From positions 39,775,105-39,839,104 of the forward strand of contig JAPTYO010000004.1 of the NCBI GenBank assembly GCA_036873135.1: a stretch of 64,000 nt of DNA, in the 5' to 3' direction. The notes below the pieces were generated by a model that worked only from the letters and a program-made list of their open reading frames with translations, had not been told where the DNA came from and ran no database searches. This DNA comes from Clarkia xantiana subsp. parviflora (taxonomy: Eukaryota > Streptophyta > Magnoliopsida > Myrtales > Onagraceae). Below, one piece after another: positions 42,029 to 53,835 of this stretch; position 1 is the first letter of the stretch; each line of letters opens with the position of its first letter. The position numbers and the translations under genes were made by a program.

Positions 42029-42490
42029 AGAAGTTGGCGTAAAAAGAAAGCTGCTCGCTTCAAGTGATGATGATGAAGGAAAAAAGGAGTTAACACCAAT
42101 AGCTGGACTCGATAGGATGCTCTTCCCAACAAGACAAAGCATCCTAGATGTCAGACAAGAACAAGAAGAGTCCATCACAGCTTACTTCAGGAGGTTCGCC
42201 CAAAATGAAGCTGCACTAACGGTAACCAAAAAAGAAGTCATCACCGCGTTTTACTTAAACATTAACGCGCCAACGTTTTTGCTGTTCGGGAGAATATATG
42301 GATGGCGTACAACCAAGACGATGGCATGCCTGAAGGATAAGTTGGAAACTGCAATCTCTTGTGAACGCGAGCTGGGATGGGGTACACCTCTCAGCTCGAA
42401 TCAGGAAGTTCAGACTTCAAGAGAACCAGGAAGCTCAAGCGTCGAATACCCCGACACCTTCACTCCCTTAAACACGGAGGTGGAAGAGAT
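42029..42490 (+). pseudogene. E5 second gag-like region, first part
   Basis: Continues the protease frame of E5 directly (a TSD copy supplies the junction codon). After a Lys/Asp/Glu-rich linker comes the second half of a Retrotrans_gag domain: SILDVRQEQEESITAYFRRF, then LKDKLETAISCERELG. The front half of a gag domain (the DP..H and W..F parts) is absent. It is cut at 42490 by element E3 and resumes at 62628. Confidence 0.7.
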
Positions 42491-43215
42491 TGTTAGGTTA
42501 TAGGTTTCAGGTCAACGGGTCGCCGGCCTAAATCCTACTCCTCACTGGAGAACTAGTGGATCCTATGCTTCCTGAGCTCGGTCGTTCTAATCCGTATCCT
42601 TCCGCCTTTCTCCTTCTCTTCTCCACGTGCCCTGCAAGAGGGGCAATATCAAGCACGGAGGGGGGGGGGGGTGGTGCTTGATGTACCCTCTCCGATGCTT
42701 AAGTCAATATGTTTCTTAGAGAGATAAAGCTTAGAGAGATGTCAGAGCTAAATTGCACACTTAGCCAAGATGTTCAAATGAATGGTGGAAAGGTTGTATT
42801 TATAGGCAACGGTGTCATTAAGGTGGCTTAATGATATCGTTAACCTTTAAACACATTAGCCCTTAAACACGTAATTAAGACCTTAAGGCACGGAGAAAGT
42901 CGACAGAAATAAACTGAGTCGGAGTCGGGAAGCGGTGCCGGGGCCCTTGGGGGGGGGGGGGGGGGAGGAAAATCTGACCCCCAAGGGTAGGGGTTGGGTG
43001 TGGCTACCCAACCCCTCCCTAGGGAGGATAGGGTTGGCCACCCGACCTCACCTAGGTGAGTTTGCCGCGGTCCGGATGAGTATTTTGGCCTCATCCGGAC
43101 CGTTGGTGTTTCCGCGGGGTGTTTGGGTCGAAGTTTCGATTTAAAATCATTGACGGGGTGATCAAAATAAAACGATTCGGAAGTCAACGGGTTCAAATTG
43201 GGCGTATATCCATCA
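42491..43215 (-). repeat. E3 3' LTR
   Basis: 725 bp. It has lost about 76 bp of the palindrome array relative to the 5' LTR, with ends at a shared TGGCCA. It has long G runs near 42660 and 42950 and keeps the TATAAATAC box on the minus strand (42797-42804). Confidence 0.93.
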
Positions 43216-43227
43216 CATGCCCCCGAG

Positions 43228-44185
43228 TCAACCAATGGCCTGGCCCTTGATTGACTCTATTTTAGGATGGTATGACACGCGCAATTTGAAGCCGGGATTT
43301 TACCTTTTGTCAGAATCCTTACTTACCTGTGGGTATGTGTCTCTGTCTCTGCCCCCTGTCTTATAAGATAGAGGAATTGCAAACGTCAGAATAGCAAGGA
43401 CACGTGTCCAAGCACGTGTCCGTCTGAGATGGAAATAATAAATCTAATACCGTCACGGGCGTATACTCGGAAAATATACGCTCGTGTGGGGATGCGACAT
43501 GAATACAGCTAAACGAGTCCATGCTTCAACTTCATGACGGGTAAGCCTATGTGGGGAAAAATTTCGATTTTGGTCCAAAATTTTTTCTAAGTATGGGATA
43601 CTAGAAAATATGCCTATAGGATGTTAACTAGGAGTGAACATGGACATATCATGAACATGAAAGTGTGTATTAGCATACATGCAAGTAAGAACACAAGTAT
43701 GGGAGTGGGTGTAGACATGCTGCGATTGTAGTCATGGATGTATGCATGAATATATGGCGGCCATGTGCATGGACGTCTAAATGTTTGAACTTACGGGAGT
43801 GAGCGCGTGGGCATGCATGTGAGTGCAAGCGTAAACATGTATGTGTGTATGGATGGTTTGTGAGTATAAGCATGAGTGATGACATTGATGTACCAGTAGA
43901 TGTTAATCATGAATATGAGCATAAGTGCAAGGGTGAGAGCATAGACCTCTCCTTTACTTGAGGGTGGGAACTCTGCCACTCAATGGGACACAACGTTCCG
44001 CCTCCCTCGTACTAGCGCGAGCATTGTCCTTTAACCTCGACCTTCGGCATGTGTAACATTTTTCCTTCATTCGTTGGAGCGTGTGTATAGCTCTTGACCT
44101 TTACCCTGCAATTTGTTCCCCATAAAAGTGAGGGTGAAAATGCTTACAAGCTTTCTTCTTACCCGCCGTGAGCGAAGGGGTCTAT
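43228..44185. other. E3 internal DNA near the 3' LTR, no gene seen
   Basis: Counterpart of 15519-16620 in E2, with the same CATG- and CATA-rich wording. Open frames on both strands have no family resemblance and are not conserved in length between the copies. Confidence 0.55.
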
Positions 44186-44389
44186 TGACATGTGTTAAGG
44201 GTTGACCCTTCCTTCGGATGTGTTGGAGCGTTGCTCCATTTGGGGAAGCTAAAAGTTCGCCCTCTTTGTGACGCTCTGGGATTTGTTCCCTTGGATAGGT
44301 CTCTTGGGTTGTGGTTTTGCTTCCGTAACTTTGTTGGTGTTAAGGTTGCCCCCGTAGTGGGCGTATCTCGCCCCTCCATGAGTAAGGGT

Positions 44390-45076
44390 CGATCTTTGTG
44401 TTGGTCGCTCGTATAGATGACTCACTTTTGGGAAGCTTTCTTCTTCAGACAGGGAGACCTTGAAGATCGTTTTCCAAGGCAGTCAGACCAAATCTGACTG
44501 TCCTGTGTCTTGGGTGTCCGAGGTGGACTCGTATGAGGCGGGAACTCGTATGACCCCTTGTAGGTTGATTTCATGGAGAAACGTATAAGGTGTAGGCAGA
44601 GCGTTCCGAACGTACCGTTGAATCGAATGAGAGGGAAGAACCCTCTAGTTCTGCTTATCAGGCCAAGAAATTTTCTAAGTCAGGGAAGGCTGCTAATGCT
44701 TCCCGTATGTTCTCATTCCATTCTCTTTTCTTTGTGATATACTTATGATTGTTCTCATGTTGCTTCCTTCTTGTTGTTAGAGCGTTCGCCCCTGGTTACC
44801 GAATGGGTTCTTGCGGTGGGCGAGAGTTCAAGTCAATCTAAATCCAAGCCGCGGAAACCTGACTCTGAGGTCGGGCCCTCGGCTGCCAAGGAGAAGGAAA
44901 CCGTGATAGATTCTCCTTCAAGTGCCCCCTTGCTGACTCCCTCTCATGATAAGGAGGTAGTGGTTGAAGAGGCGCCCTCTTTGCTTGACAAAGGGAAACA
45001 ACCTGTGGCTGGCGATGGGGTGATCATAGGTCTTGATGTCTCTTCTCTATCCTCTGCCCCCCAGCCGAGGGGCTGA
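44390..45076 (+). pseudogene. E3 antisense ORF with a probable intron
   Basis: Plus-strand coding remnant opposite to the element. The exon ending AAGGCTGCTAATGCTTCCC| is followed by GTATGTTCTC...TTGTTGTTAG (about 44705-44780, near 76 bp), and the frame continues as QRSPLVTEWVLAVGESSSQS, with a Lys/Glu/Ser-rich stretch and KQPVAGDGVIIGLDVSS, to a TGA at 45074-45076. Upstream blocks are interrupted by stops, so the gene is broken. The second block is similar in E2 (16900-17180). The function is unknown; position and strand match the antisense gene of E4. Confidence 0.5.
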
Positions 45077-45599
45077 GTCTCAGGTTCATTTCGTCTTCAT
45101 GTAGATTTGACGACTTTTGAAGGTGTCTTTGGCTTTCCTATGGGTTATGTTATTAACCCCTGCGTTGAAGATTTTTCTTTTGGTGATGGGTGTGATCATC
45201 GCCTTTCATTGAGGTTCCTTTCTCTTGCCATGGCTCTGATTATGATAGCAAATTCTTGCTTGGGAGTTTGGTGGAGACTGTTCTTGAGTTAGCCTCTACT
45301 AGTATCGTAGTTGTGATCGTTGTGGGAATCATTTTGTTATATGCCCTTAATAGTGCTTGTCGTGATTCTTTGCTTCATGGTTGATTTCATGAGATATGGA
45401 GGTTGTCTTCATAATGAGGACGTCTCCTACCTAGTATCACCCAGTGGGTTGAAATATAAGTGCCTACCTTTGATGAGCGTATGAAGGGTGTTGTTTTTCC
45501 CTTTTTCTTGAACCTCCTCCTAGGGCTAGGCGTAGCCTTTTGATGTTCGTGGTCGGGATGGTGTTTTACAATGCATGTCTTTGACAGATGTTTTATGAT

Positions 45600-45740
45600 G
45601 TGCTTCCATGATATTCACTTCGAGGTATGTGGACATGATAGCCACTTCGTGATGTGTGGGAGTGATAGCCCTTCTGTAGTGTGTGGACATGATAGCCACT
45701 TCAAGGTATGTGGACATGATAGCCACATCACGATGTATGG
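45600..45740. repeat. E3 27-bp tandem repeat, short version
   Basis: Two or three copies of the unit with GTGGACATGATAGCCACTTC plus diverged neighbours; the same site in E2 has about seven good copies. Confidence 0.85.
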
Positions 45741-46384
45741 AGTTGTGCTTTAGTATTCTTTTCTCATTGGAGAGCCTTCATTGCAATAGTTGCCTTTTGT
45801 TTAGGCTATGTTTGTTGGGTTAGGTCCTGATGTTTCGTCTTGTCCGATGTTGTATCCTTCATGCTTTTTAGATGTCTCCTTCATGAGTTGTGCTTGACGA
45901 TGTTCAAGTCTGATACGAGCATAGGTCACGCGAGGGCGACATGCAAGACAATAACATTTGTGGGAGGTTGATTTGTGCGACTTGTAAGGCAATTCTCTTC
46001 TTGATGGGTCGAGTTTATTTTGAGAGCCTTGAACTTTGGATTTCATGTCTTTGCTATCCTTCTTGGTGGTGTTGGGTTCCTTTGAGATACTTCTCTTGAC
46101 TTGTGATATGGATGGTAGGATAACTCGTTACTTTTCAGGATAACCTCTTGTGCTTCTGTATATGATCCTTTGGTCATGGACTTCTCCTTTGTATATGCTT
46201 TCCTTTCCTTTCCTTATCTTTCTTTTGTGTTTTCCTTCACATCATACCTGCTATCTCATCAAGAACAAACATTATGTGTTCTTCATACAACTTTGCTTTG
46301 CAATTATTTTCTCATGGAATCCTTCTTAGTATGGTGCAATGATCTCTTCTGATACCCTTTAAATGGTATATATGGTACTGTTAG

Positions 46385-46930
46385 ACCAAAGATACGCTCT
46401 TGGTGGGCGTCGAATCTGTTCACGAGACAGGCTCTCGGAGGGCACTTAACGTTTCACAGGATAGGCTCCCGGAGGGCACAAGTGTTAGACCAAAGATACG
46501 CTCCTGGTGGGCGTCGAATCTGGTAGTTTGAAATCTACCTCAAGATACGCTCTTGGGGGCGTCGAATCTGGTAGTTTGAAATCTACCTCAAGATATGCTC
46601 TTGGGGGCGTCGAATCTGGTAGTTTGAAATCTACCTCAAGATACGCTCTTGGGGGCGTCGAAGGTCGTAGTTTTTAGAAACCACTCTCAAGATACGCTCT
46701 TGGGGGCGTCGAAGTTCGTAGTTTTTGGAAACCACTCTCAAGATACGCTCTTGGGGGCGTCGAAGTTCGTAGTTTTTGGAAACCACTCTCAAGATACGCT
46801 CTTGGGGGCGTCGAAGGTCGTAGTATGAAAACTACTCTCAAGATACGCTCTTGGGGGCGTCGAAGGTCGTAGTATGAAAACTACTCTCAAGATACGCTCT
46901 TGGGGGTGTCGAATCTGTTCGCGAGATAGG
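46385..46930. repeat. E3 tandem array, about 60-bp unit
   Basis: About nine copies with core CAAGATACGCTCTTGGGGGC. The single 101-bp-type motif (GTTTCACAGGATAGGCTCCC) at 46449 precedes it; E2 has four. Confidence 0.88.
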
Positions 46931-47671
46931 CTCCCGGAGGGCTCAGAATATTACTTTACCTTGTGTCCCTTCTCATGTAGGGTGCGTTTTTGATACGCCT
47001 TTTAGATCTTTACTTGAGTTTTCTTCAATGCCTTTAGGGAGTGTCACATTGGTCATGCTCCTCCCACCTTGAATCTTGATTATAGACTTCCTTTGAATTA
47101 GGACTTGAACCTAAAAAGGATGTTTTCCTATAGGTTTGCAGGTGATGCTCCATGATTTTCCATGGGTTTTCCCCCGTATTGGCTATTCCTTGTTGGATAG
47201 CTTCATTAGAGGCTGCATTTGTATTGCGTACGTATACGTGTTTGAGGTGTGTTGAGCTGACAAGTCCCTCCTTTTTCATTTTGCCATAACCTTCATTCAT
47301 CATGTGTTCGGCGTATGGCCTTAAAGGCGGGATATTTTTCTAGTGCCCCCTTTATCGAGGTTCTCCTCTTGATGGGATGCCAGAGTCAAATGTCTTATCA
47401 TTCGCAGACAAGGTGTTTGATCCGGATGTGCGTCTAGTGTGAGGGTCGATCTTGAAACCTTACCCCCCAAGCTTTTGAGCTCTTCTTTGGTTGATCTTGT
47501 AGAACTGTTATCATGCCCTAAGACTCTGGATAGGAGATGTATCTCCTTTTTCATATTCTAGTTGTTGCACTATCTCTTTTGCTAATCTTGCATCTTTAGA
47601 GTTTCTCTCTTGGTGCATGACTTCAATGACAGGATTTTCTACCGATGTTTGTTCTGTTAGGACTTGTATCC
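46931..47671. other. E3 internal DNA left of E4
   Basis: Parallels 19436-19520 and then 20280-20935 of E2, with an intervening segment of E2 missing here. It includes the 77-codon minus-strand ORF 47321-47554 shared with E2, of unknown function. It ends with the TSD TATCC (47667-47671) of E4. Confidence 0.6.
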
Positions 47672-48431
47672 TGTTGGATCACGGGCAAAGCTCCGTTACG
47701 TCCTTGACAGAAAGCTTGGACTCCCGGGCTCCGCGTAATCCTGCAAAAAGGGATGACCTGGGTGGTGACCCAGAATCCCTCTCCGATGCTTAAATGAGTA
47801 TGGTGATCAATGGGTGGTAAGCAAAGAGTCTAAGTTCGTATTAGATGATCGTTTTCTGAGGTAACTTCCTCCTTTATATAGGAGGGGAAGTCACTCTGTT
47901 ACCTGTTACTGCGCCTGGCAGTTTTGCCCATGATTCCGTGTATCTCGCCACGATTCCGTATATCTCGGCTGGGATTCCGTATATCTCGCCCCACGCTCCG
48001 CGTATCTTACCCATACCTCCGCGTATTCCGGGCACGCCCTGCGTATCTCGAGGGATTTATCTTTATCCCTAACCGTCTCCCACTACTCTATCTAGTAGGC
48101 GGGTTTCTCGGTCTTTATCCTCTGATCACAAGTCTCGACTCTTGTCGGGGACTCCAGAGTTGTCTCATTCTAGATCACCACCCAGGACCTTCAGTCTCTA
48201 CGGGACAGGTCCAGCCTCTGCGGGGCTTTATTATCGGGGTCTTTACTAAGGCATATCGGGGCCTGCTCGGAGGCTTCTCATCGGGAGCATTCAGCTCATA
48301 TGTCGGGACCGCTAAAGTCGGGACCCTTCGTGCTGGGCCTCTGGGCCTTCCAGGCTTTTCACGAGGCCCACTGGACCTACTTGCCGTCCATTGGCTGTTA
48401 ACGGGGCTAACGATTACATCGGAACCCATCA
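47672..48431 (-). repeat. E4 3' LTR (polypurine tract complement at 48432-48443)
   Basis: 760 bp, TGTTGGATCACGGG... to ...GGAACCCATCA. It has the CTCTCCGATGCTTAAATGAG motif and CGTATCTCG-type short repeats like E1. Confidence 0.93.
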
Positions 48432-48659
48432 TTTGCCCCCAAGACATGGGGGACTTTTAGTTCGTCGTGTCTTCTAATTCAGGTTTTCTGACCTCGTTGT
48501 CGGAGGTTTCTGTTTTCATACCCTCCGATACCACCGTCGGAGGCTTTTTATTTTTATCTCCTCCGATACCACCGTCGGAGCCTTTTGCCTTATGTAGGAT
48601 CGTTGTATAACAGAGTCTCTTACTCATGATTGCCTTGGGCCCACCAGGCCCCATGGGCA

Positions 48660-49115
48660 GTTGCCAAATCCGAGGAGACTCCTCGATTACTGTAGCATTA
48701 AATGCCTAGGGATAAAGAAACGACGTTTAAACCAGCGTGACTGCTGTTTTCTGAAAAAGCAACTGTGACATCACACACGTCCCTTCCGTGCCTATAATTT
48801 CGGCGATTAAGATCGTGTCGTTTCCTCTTCAACGGTGCAGATCAAGCCCATCCAGCTGTTTCCTCCGTACCGTCTCTATAATTTCGATGGTTGTGATCAA
48901 GTCGTTTCGTCTTCGACGGTCAAGATTACGTCCCTCCAATTGTCCTTCTGCCTATAAAAGGTAAAACCCTGGTCTTATTCACTTCTTCTGCACTCTCTCG
49001 CTTTCAGCCATCTTTGTATTCGAAGCTTCCTCTTCAAGCTCCTCCTGGTGTTCAAGTGATCCAAGGCTTTCAACCCTTCCGATCTTCCTTTACCTTACTT
49101 CTTCAACCACCGATC
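48660..49115 (+). promoter_or_regulatory. Promoter of the E4 antisense gene
   Basis: Plus-strand TATAAA at 48953-48958 in the context CCTATAAAAGG, preceded by two diverged copies of a roughly 70-bp block (TATAATTTCGGCGATTAAGA / TATAATTTCGATGGTTGTGA, near 48802 and 48881) with TCTTC.ACGGT wording. A CT-rich leader (48978-49010) follows about 30 bp downstream, then the ATG at 49116. It lies outside the LTR, so the gene does not depend on the LTR promoter. Confidence 0.65.
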
Positions 49116-51857
49116 ATGTCTGGTAAGAATTTCTTTCTACGTTTTCGTGATTTGCTTGCTGTTTATTCTTCTTTTTCTCAAATCCTTTTGCTTGCAACCG
49201 TTTTAGACGAAGCTAGTTCTGAGGCTAGGACTCCCTTCACCTTCGAGTTCGCTGTCAATGAGATCTCGGAGGCTACATATGAGGTTGCCCTTAGAGAGGG
49301 GTGTATTACCTCTGATTGGGAACCTCGTTTCCCGTATGAGTCCCAGTCTGCTGTCAGGAGGAAACACATCATTACACCTCCTCGGGCAGGGGAAGTGTTC
49401 GTCTCCGCTGGGCAAATAAGCGCGGGGATTCGGTTCCCCTTCTGCGGAAACATGGTGGAGATGTGCAACTTCTACAAAACGCATCCCTGTACCTTCTCTC
49501 CACACGCCATCCGCGTGTGGAATGCCTTCCAACTCTTATGCCACCGCCAGCAGTGGACGTACAGTCTTCTGCTGTTCCGCACTTTCTACGGCATGAAGTG
49601 CAACAAGGCTGGTGTCTGCTCCTTCTCCCCCCGACTCCCCAAGTGGACAAAGGAGCAACTTTCACGTTTCGGCTGGGATAGCGAAACTTGGAAGTTCCAC
49701 AAAGATCGGGTGCTGATTCGTGATTCTAGGTCCGACAACAGCGGGTGGAAGAAGTACTACTTCTTCGTCCAGCACAGCTCTGTTCCATGGCCCCGATGGG
49801 AGGTCGTGGCGGACCCTGCCCCCAGGCTTCAGGACTACTCCGAGGATGACCTCAATACCCTCCAAATGGTTCAACTCTACCGCTGGGTAGACAACTTCAT
49901 ACCCCTTGATGCCAACAGGCTCCAGGAGAAGAACCTGATTACTATTGGAGTTCGACTCCTCGACTCTGTTTCCAAAGATTTAGTCATCTGGGTAATATTT
50001 CTAACTATCTTATTTTTACCTTTGCAGCCAAGAAGGCTTCTCTGTTGACTCATCTCATTCTGAAGCAGGGCGAGACTGATGCCGTCCCGAGTGGTTCAAA
50101 GCGGAAGCGCAAGCTGGTGAAGAAGGGTGCTTCCTCCTCCACTCCCCTCTCTGCCGCTCCTCCTACCGATGAGCAAGTCGGGGCCAAGAAGGCCAGGCGG
50201 GAGGAGATAGATCGGGCCTTCGGGGCCACCACCGTCGAGGAAGGTAAGCGCGTTCGTCGTGCAATTAAACAATATAAAAAATTAGTCCCCAGGGAGTTTT
50301 TCCCCGCTGATCGGAAAACGTGGGTTCAAGAGATCAAGTACATCCTTCGAGGAGAGATTCCCCACGTTATTGAGGCGGGATATTACAACGTCCTTGGGAA
50401 GAACAGACATTTCGATCGTCAAATCATCTGGTGCCCTAAAGGTACTCTTCCTAACCTTATTCGTCCCGCCACCGCAGGTCCCTTGGAGACTCCTGCCCCG
50501 ACGGAGGCTATCATTCCAGCGGAGACTGCAGCTCCGCAAGAACTGATGCTGGAGGACGTCCCGGCGGGAGCTCAGTTCCGCCAGGTGACCAATTTGGAAG
50601 CTTCTCCTTCTGTTGAGGAGCCTGAAGAAGGGGGCCTGCTTCCCCGCGGCAGGTCGGGGTCCAGGAGCGTGAGGCCCGCTGTTAGAGACGTGTCCCAGAG
50701 TCCTCCTCCTGTTCTTCGTACTCCAACTCCTGAGCCACCAACTGAGGTGGCTCTCCCGGCTGAAGGTTCTGGGGTCATCCCCCCTCTCCCCGTGGACGAA
50801 AACCTTTACAAGGTTTTTACTCCCGACCAGGGGATGCTGCCTTGGAACCCGATCGAGTCTCTCCGAGGAGTTCCACTCCGGCGGGGAAACCTTGATCCTG
50901 GATTGGCCCTGCATCTGCTGGCGGGGTCAATCCCTCCAGCCTTGAGGCGACCCCTATCCTTGGCGCGGGGGGACCTCCAAGAGGAGATCCGCGACATGGC
51001 CATTCGTCGGATGGAGGTGAAACTTCTATCTTTGTTTTATTTTCTTCGTCACTCTTGCCTCCGATTATTGTATCTTGATCTTTTCCTTCCTTCTCTCAGG
51101 ACACCGCGAACCAACAGCGCTGCTTCGGCCTTATCCTGGCCCTGAAGGGTGCTTTGGAGGCGGCAGAGGCCCAGTCGAACCCTGATGCTTTAGCCAAGCT
51201 TCAGGTGGAACTCGACGAGGCAGTGGCGGCCAAGAACAAAATGGCCAAGGAGAAGGCTCTCCTCGATGACTTGTCCTCAAACCTGCTCAAGAAGGTCCAC
51301 GACCATGAGGCTGTCATGCGTTGGGAGCGGAAGATGGTCCAGGCGGATCAGCAGCGGAATGAGGAGGAGAGGAAGAGCGCATTCATGAGAAAAACGTCTT
51401 CGCGGATCTCCTCGCGGAGGCTAAGGCAAAGTTTGAGGCGGAGACGGCTGAGTTCTCTGCCAAGCTGGCTGAGGCCAAGGCTCAGGGCCTCGAGGAGGGC
51501 CGCCTGCAGGGCCGCGAGGAAGGTCTCCAGCAAGGTCGCGAGGAGGGTCGGGGGGAGTACCGGAACTCTGAAGAATTCAAGCTGGCTGCTGTGGAGTTCT
51601 GCAAGTCCGAGGTGGAGGACGTTTTGTTCAACGCTGTCGAGGAACTCTACACGGCCTACGCGGATTCCACTGACTTCACGAAGTCCGAGACTCTTGCCCC
51701 CGTCGCGGAGAAGTACTTCAACCTCCCCGCGGAGAGTGAAGAAGCCGCTGCTGAGGACCCGACTTCGCCAACCGCGGAGCCTTCTGTCCAGGCCCCTCCA
51801 AACCTTGCTCCCTCCGACGCTGCTGAGGATCCATCTTCCAACAAGGACCGAGTTTAA
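49116..51857 (+). CDS. E4 antisense gene, Transposase_28-like plus coiled coil (frameshifted)
   Basis: Spliced gene on the strand opposite to gag-pol. ATG at 49116-49118; intron 1 is a clean GTAAG...TTTTAG of 84 bp (49123-49206). Exon 2 (to about 49990) resembles the plant 'putative gypsy type transposon' family (Transposase_28): HPCTFSPHAIRVWNAFQLLCH and LFRTFYGMK..K.GVCSFSPR. A second intron or frameshift lies near 49950-50032 (GTAATATTT...TTTGCAG). Then comes a Lys-rich and Pro-rich linker, and another intron (GTGAAACTTC...TCTCTCAG, 51017-51099). The C-terminus is a long Ala/Glu/Lys coiled coil with a frameshift near 51380 and a QGREEGLQQGREEGR stretch, ending at TAA 51855-51857. Such antisense ORFs are known in some Tat elements (Grande, RIRE2, Retand types). 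The role is unknown; it is not a proven transposase. It may be a recent pseudogene. Confidence 0.65.
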
Positions 51858-52059
51858 TGTTTACATCTTTGTAGTCCTTGTAATCTTTCTCCTTTGTCTT
51901 TTGTATTAGAACTCCTAGGCCTTCGAGCCCTTATCTAAGGAATTTCATCTGTTTTGATTTCGATATTCATTTGCACTTTATCTAAAGCGGCTTTAAATTC
52001 GTTACTCAGAACGTTCCGATGCGCCATTAAAATGACTTCATACGTCCTTCCGACGTTTT

Positions 52060-52690
52060 ACTCACGACTTTACCATTTAAGGTTTCTTATCTAATCGGGA
52101 CTTTACCACTTAAGGTTTCTCGTCCTAAATCGGGACTTCGCCACTTAAGGCTTCTCGTCCTAAATCGGGACTTCACCATTTAAGGTTTCTCGTCCATTCG
52201 GGACTTCACCACTTAAGGTTTCTCGTCCAAGATCGGGACTTCACCATTTAAGGTCTCTCGTCCATTCAGGACTTCTCCACTTAAGGTTTCTCGTCCAAGA
52301 TCGGGACTTCACCACTTAAGGTTTCTCGTCCCCGCCTTTCAAGGCCATTTTCGTACCCCTTAGGGCTTTCATTGCGTCTTTACCGGACGGCTTAGTCGTA
52401 CCCTTTAAGGCTTTTTGCCGCATCATATAGACGACTTACGCGGACCTGTTAAGGCTTTTCCGTACCCTTTAAGGCTTTTGGCCGCATCATATAGATGACT
52501 TACGCGGACCCATCAGGGTCTTTTCATACCTAGGCTTTTGTTTGCATCATATAGACGACTTACGTGTACCCCGTAGGGCTTTTGTCCGTACCTGTTAAGG
52601 CTTTTGGCCGCACCATATAGATGGCTTACGCATCCCCCGCGGGGCTTTCATCGTACCTCGGAAGGCTTTTGTCGCGTCACTCAGGACATC
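52060..52690. repeat. E4 tandem arrays
   Basis: First, about eight copies of a roughly 28-36-bp unit with GGGACTTCACCACTTAAGGT and TTTCTCGTCC (52070-52335). Then copies of a longer unit with GCATCATATAGACGACTTAC (52430-52640). It lies between the antisense gene and the 3' end of integrase, the place occupied in E1 by the 27-bp array; CCACTTAAGG is common to both. Confidence 0.85.
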
Positions 52691-52821
52691 TTACTAACAG
52701 TTAGAATAAATTTGAAAGCAATTTTATCGGAAGGCAATTTCTTTTATTCATAAATAACTCAAAATAGGCTTACATCGGATCTTATTGATAGACAATTTGC
52801 GCCCTTCACGGCGGCTTAATA

Positions 52822-53835
52822 TCAAACATGATACTTCTTCAAGTGTTCGCCACTGAAGGAATGCTTCAACTTCTTGCCATCAAGGTCCTCTAGCATGTAT
52901 GCATTGGGCACTGGCATCCCTACGATCTTGTAAGGTCCTTCCCATTTCGGTGATAGCTTGTTGATCCGATCTTGATGAACGAACTCGTTCCTCCGCCAGA
53001 CAAGTTCTCCAACGAAGAATTTTCGGGACCTGACACGTCGATTATAATATCGGGCTGTTGCCAGACGCATTCGGGCCTGGACTTCATCAGCCTTCCACCT
53101 CTTTTCCTCGAGTAGGTCTAAGTCCAGACGTCTCATTTCCTCGTTTGTCAGAGGCTCGTAATATTTCGCGCGGTGGGACGCCACCGCTATCTCCACGGGA
53201 GCAACTGCCTCCGTGCCATAGACCAGGCCAAACGGAGTTTCTCCTGTTGATTGCTTGGGTGTTGTTCTCACAGCCCATAGCATGTTCTCGAGCTCATCCA
53301 GCCAATGGCCCTGCAAGGCATAGACTCTCTTCTTCAAGCCATCCATCACGATCTTGTTGGCTGACTCTACCTGGCCATTGGTCTGAGCGTGGCGGACTGA
53401 AGCGGTCCGATGCTCAATGTTTAGTTCTTCCAGGTACTCCTTCAACTGAGCCCCATTGAACGGAGGGCCGTTGTCGCTGATCAACACTCGAGGAACCCCG
53501 TACCGGGATATGATCTGAGTCTGAAGGAACTTGAGGATCTGCTGCCCCGTCGTTCTAGCCAATGCTTTAGCCTCTATCCACTTTGAAAAGTAGTCGATGG
53601 CCACGAGCAAATACTTGCACTGACCTTTCGCTTAAGGAAGAGGTCCCACCAAGTCAATCCCCCATTGCGCGAAGGGCCATGCACTCCTGATGGGCATTAG
53701 GTCCGCGGCGGGAGCCACGATATTTGGGGCGTACCTCTGGCATGCATCACAGGATCGGACCATCGCGGTTGCTTCTTTGTTCATCGAGGGCCAATAGTAG
53801 CCTAAGTTCAATGCCTTCCTCACTAGCTCCTTCAT
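52822..53835 (-). pseudogene. E4 integrase
   Basis: From 53835 downward: ALNLGYYWPSMNKEA and the zinc-finger end SCDACQRYAP, then WGIDLVGPLP, a TAA at 53632-53634, and in the next open stretch (53610-52822, 262 codons) LLVAIDYFSKW, LISDNGPPF and HAQTNGQVE. The first catalytic Asp (in GIDLVGP), the second (SDNG) and the Glu (NGQVE) are all present. The C-terminal part has WEGPYKIVG and ends at 52822. Function: insertion of cDNA into chromosomal DNA. One nonsense codon separates the zinc domain from the core. Confidence 0.87.

Noticed and set aside
50282..50914. Minus-strand 210-codon ORF opposite the antisense gene
   Set aside because: Shadow frame of the plus-strand coding region, with no family resemblance.
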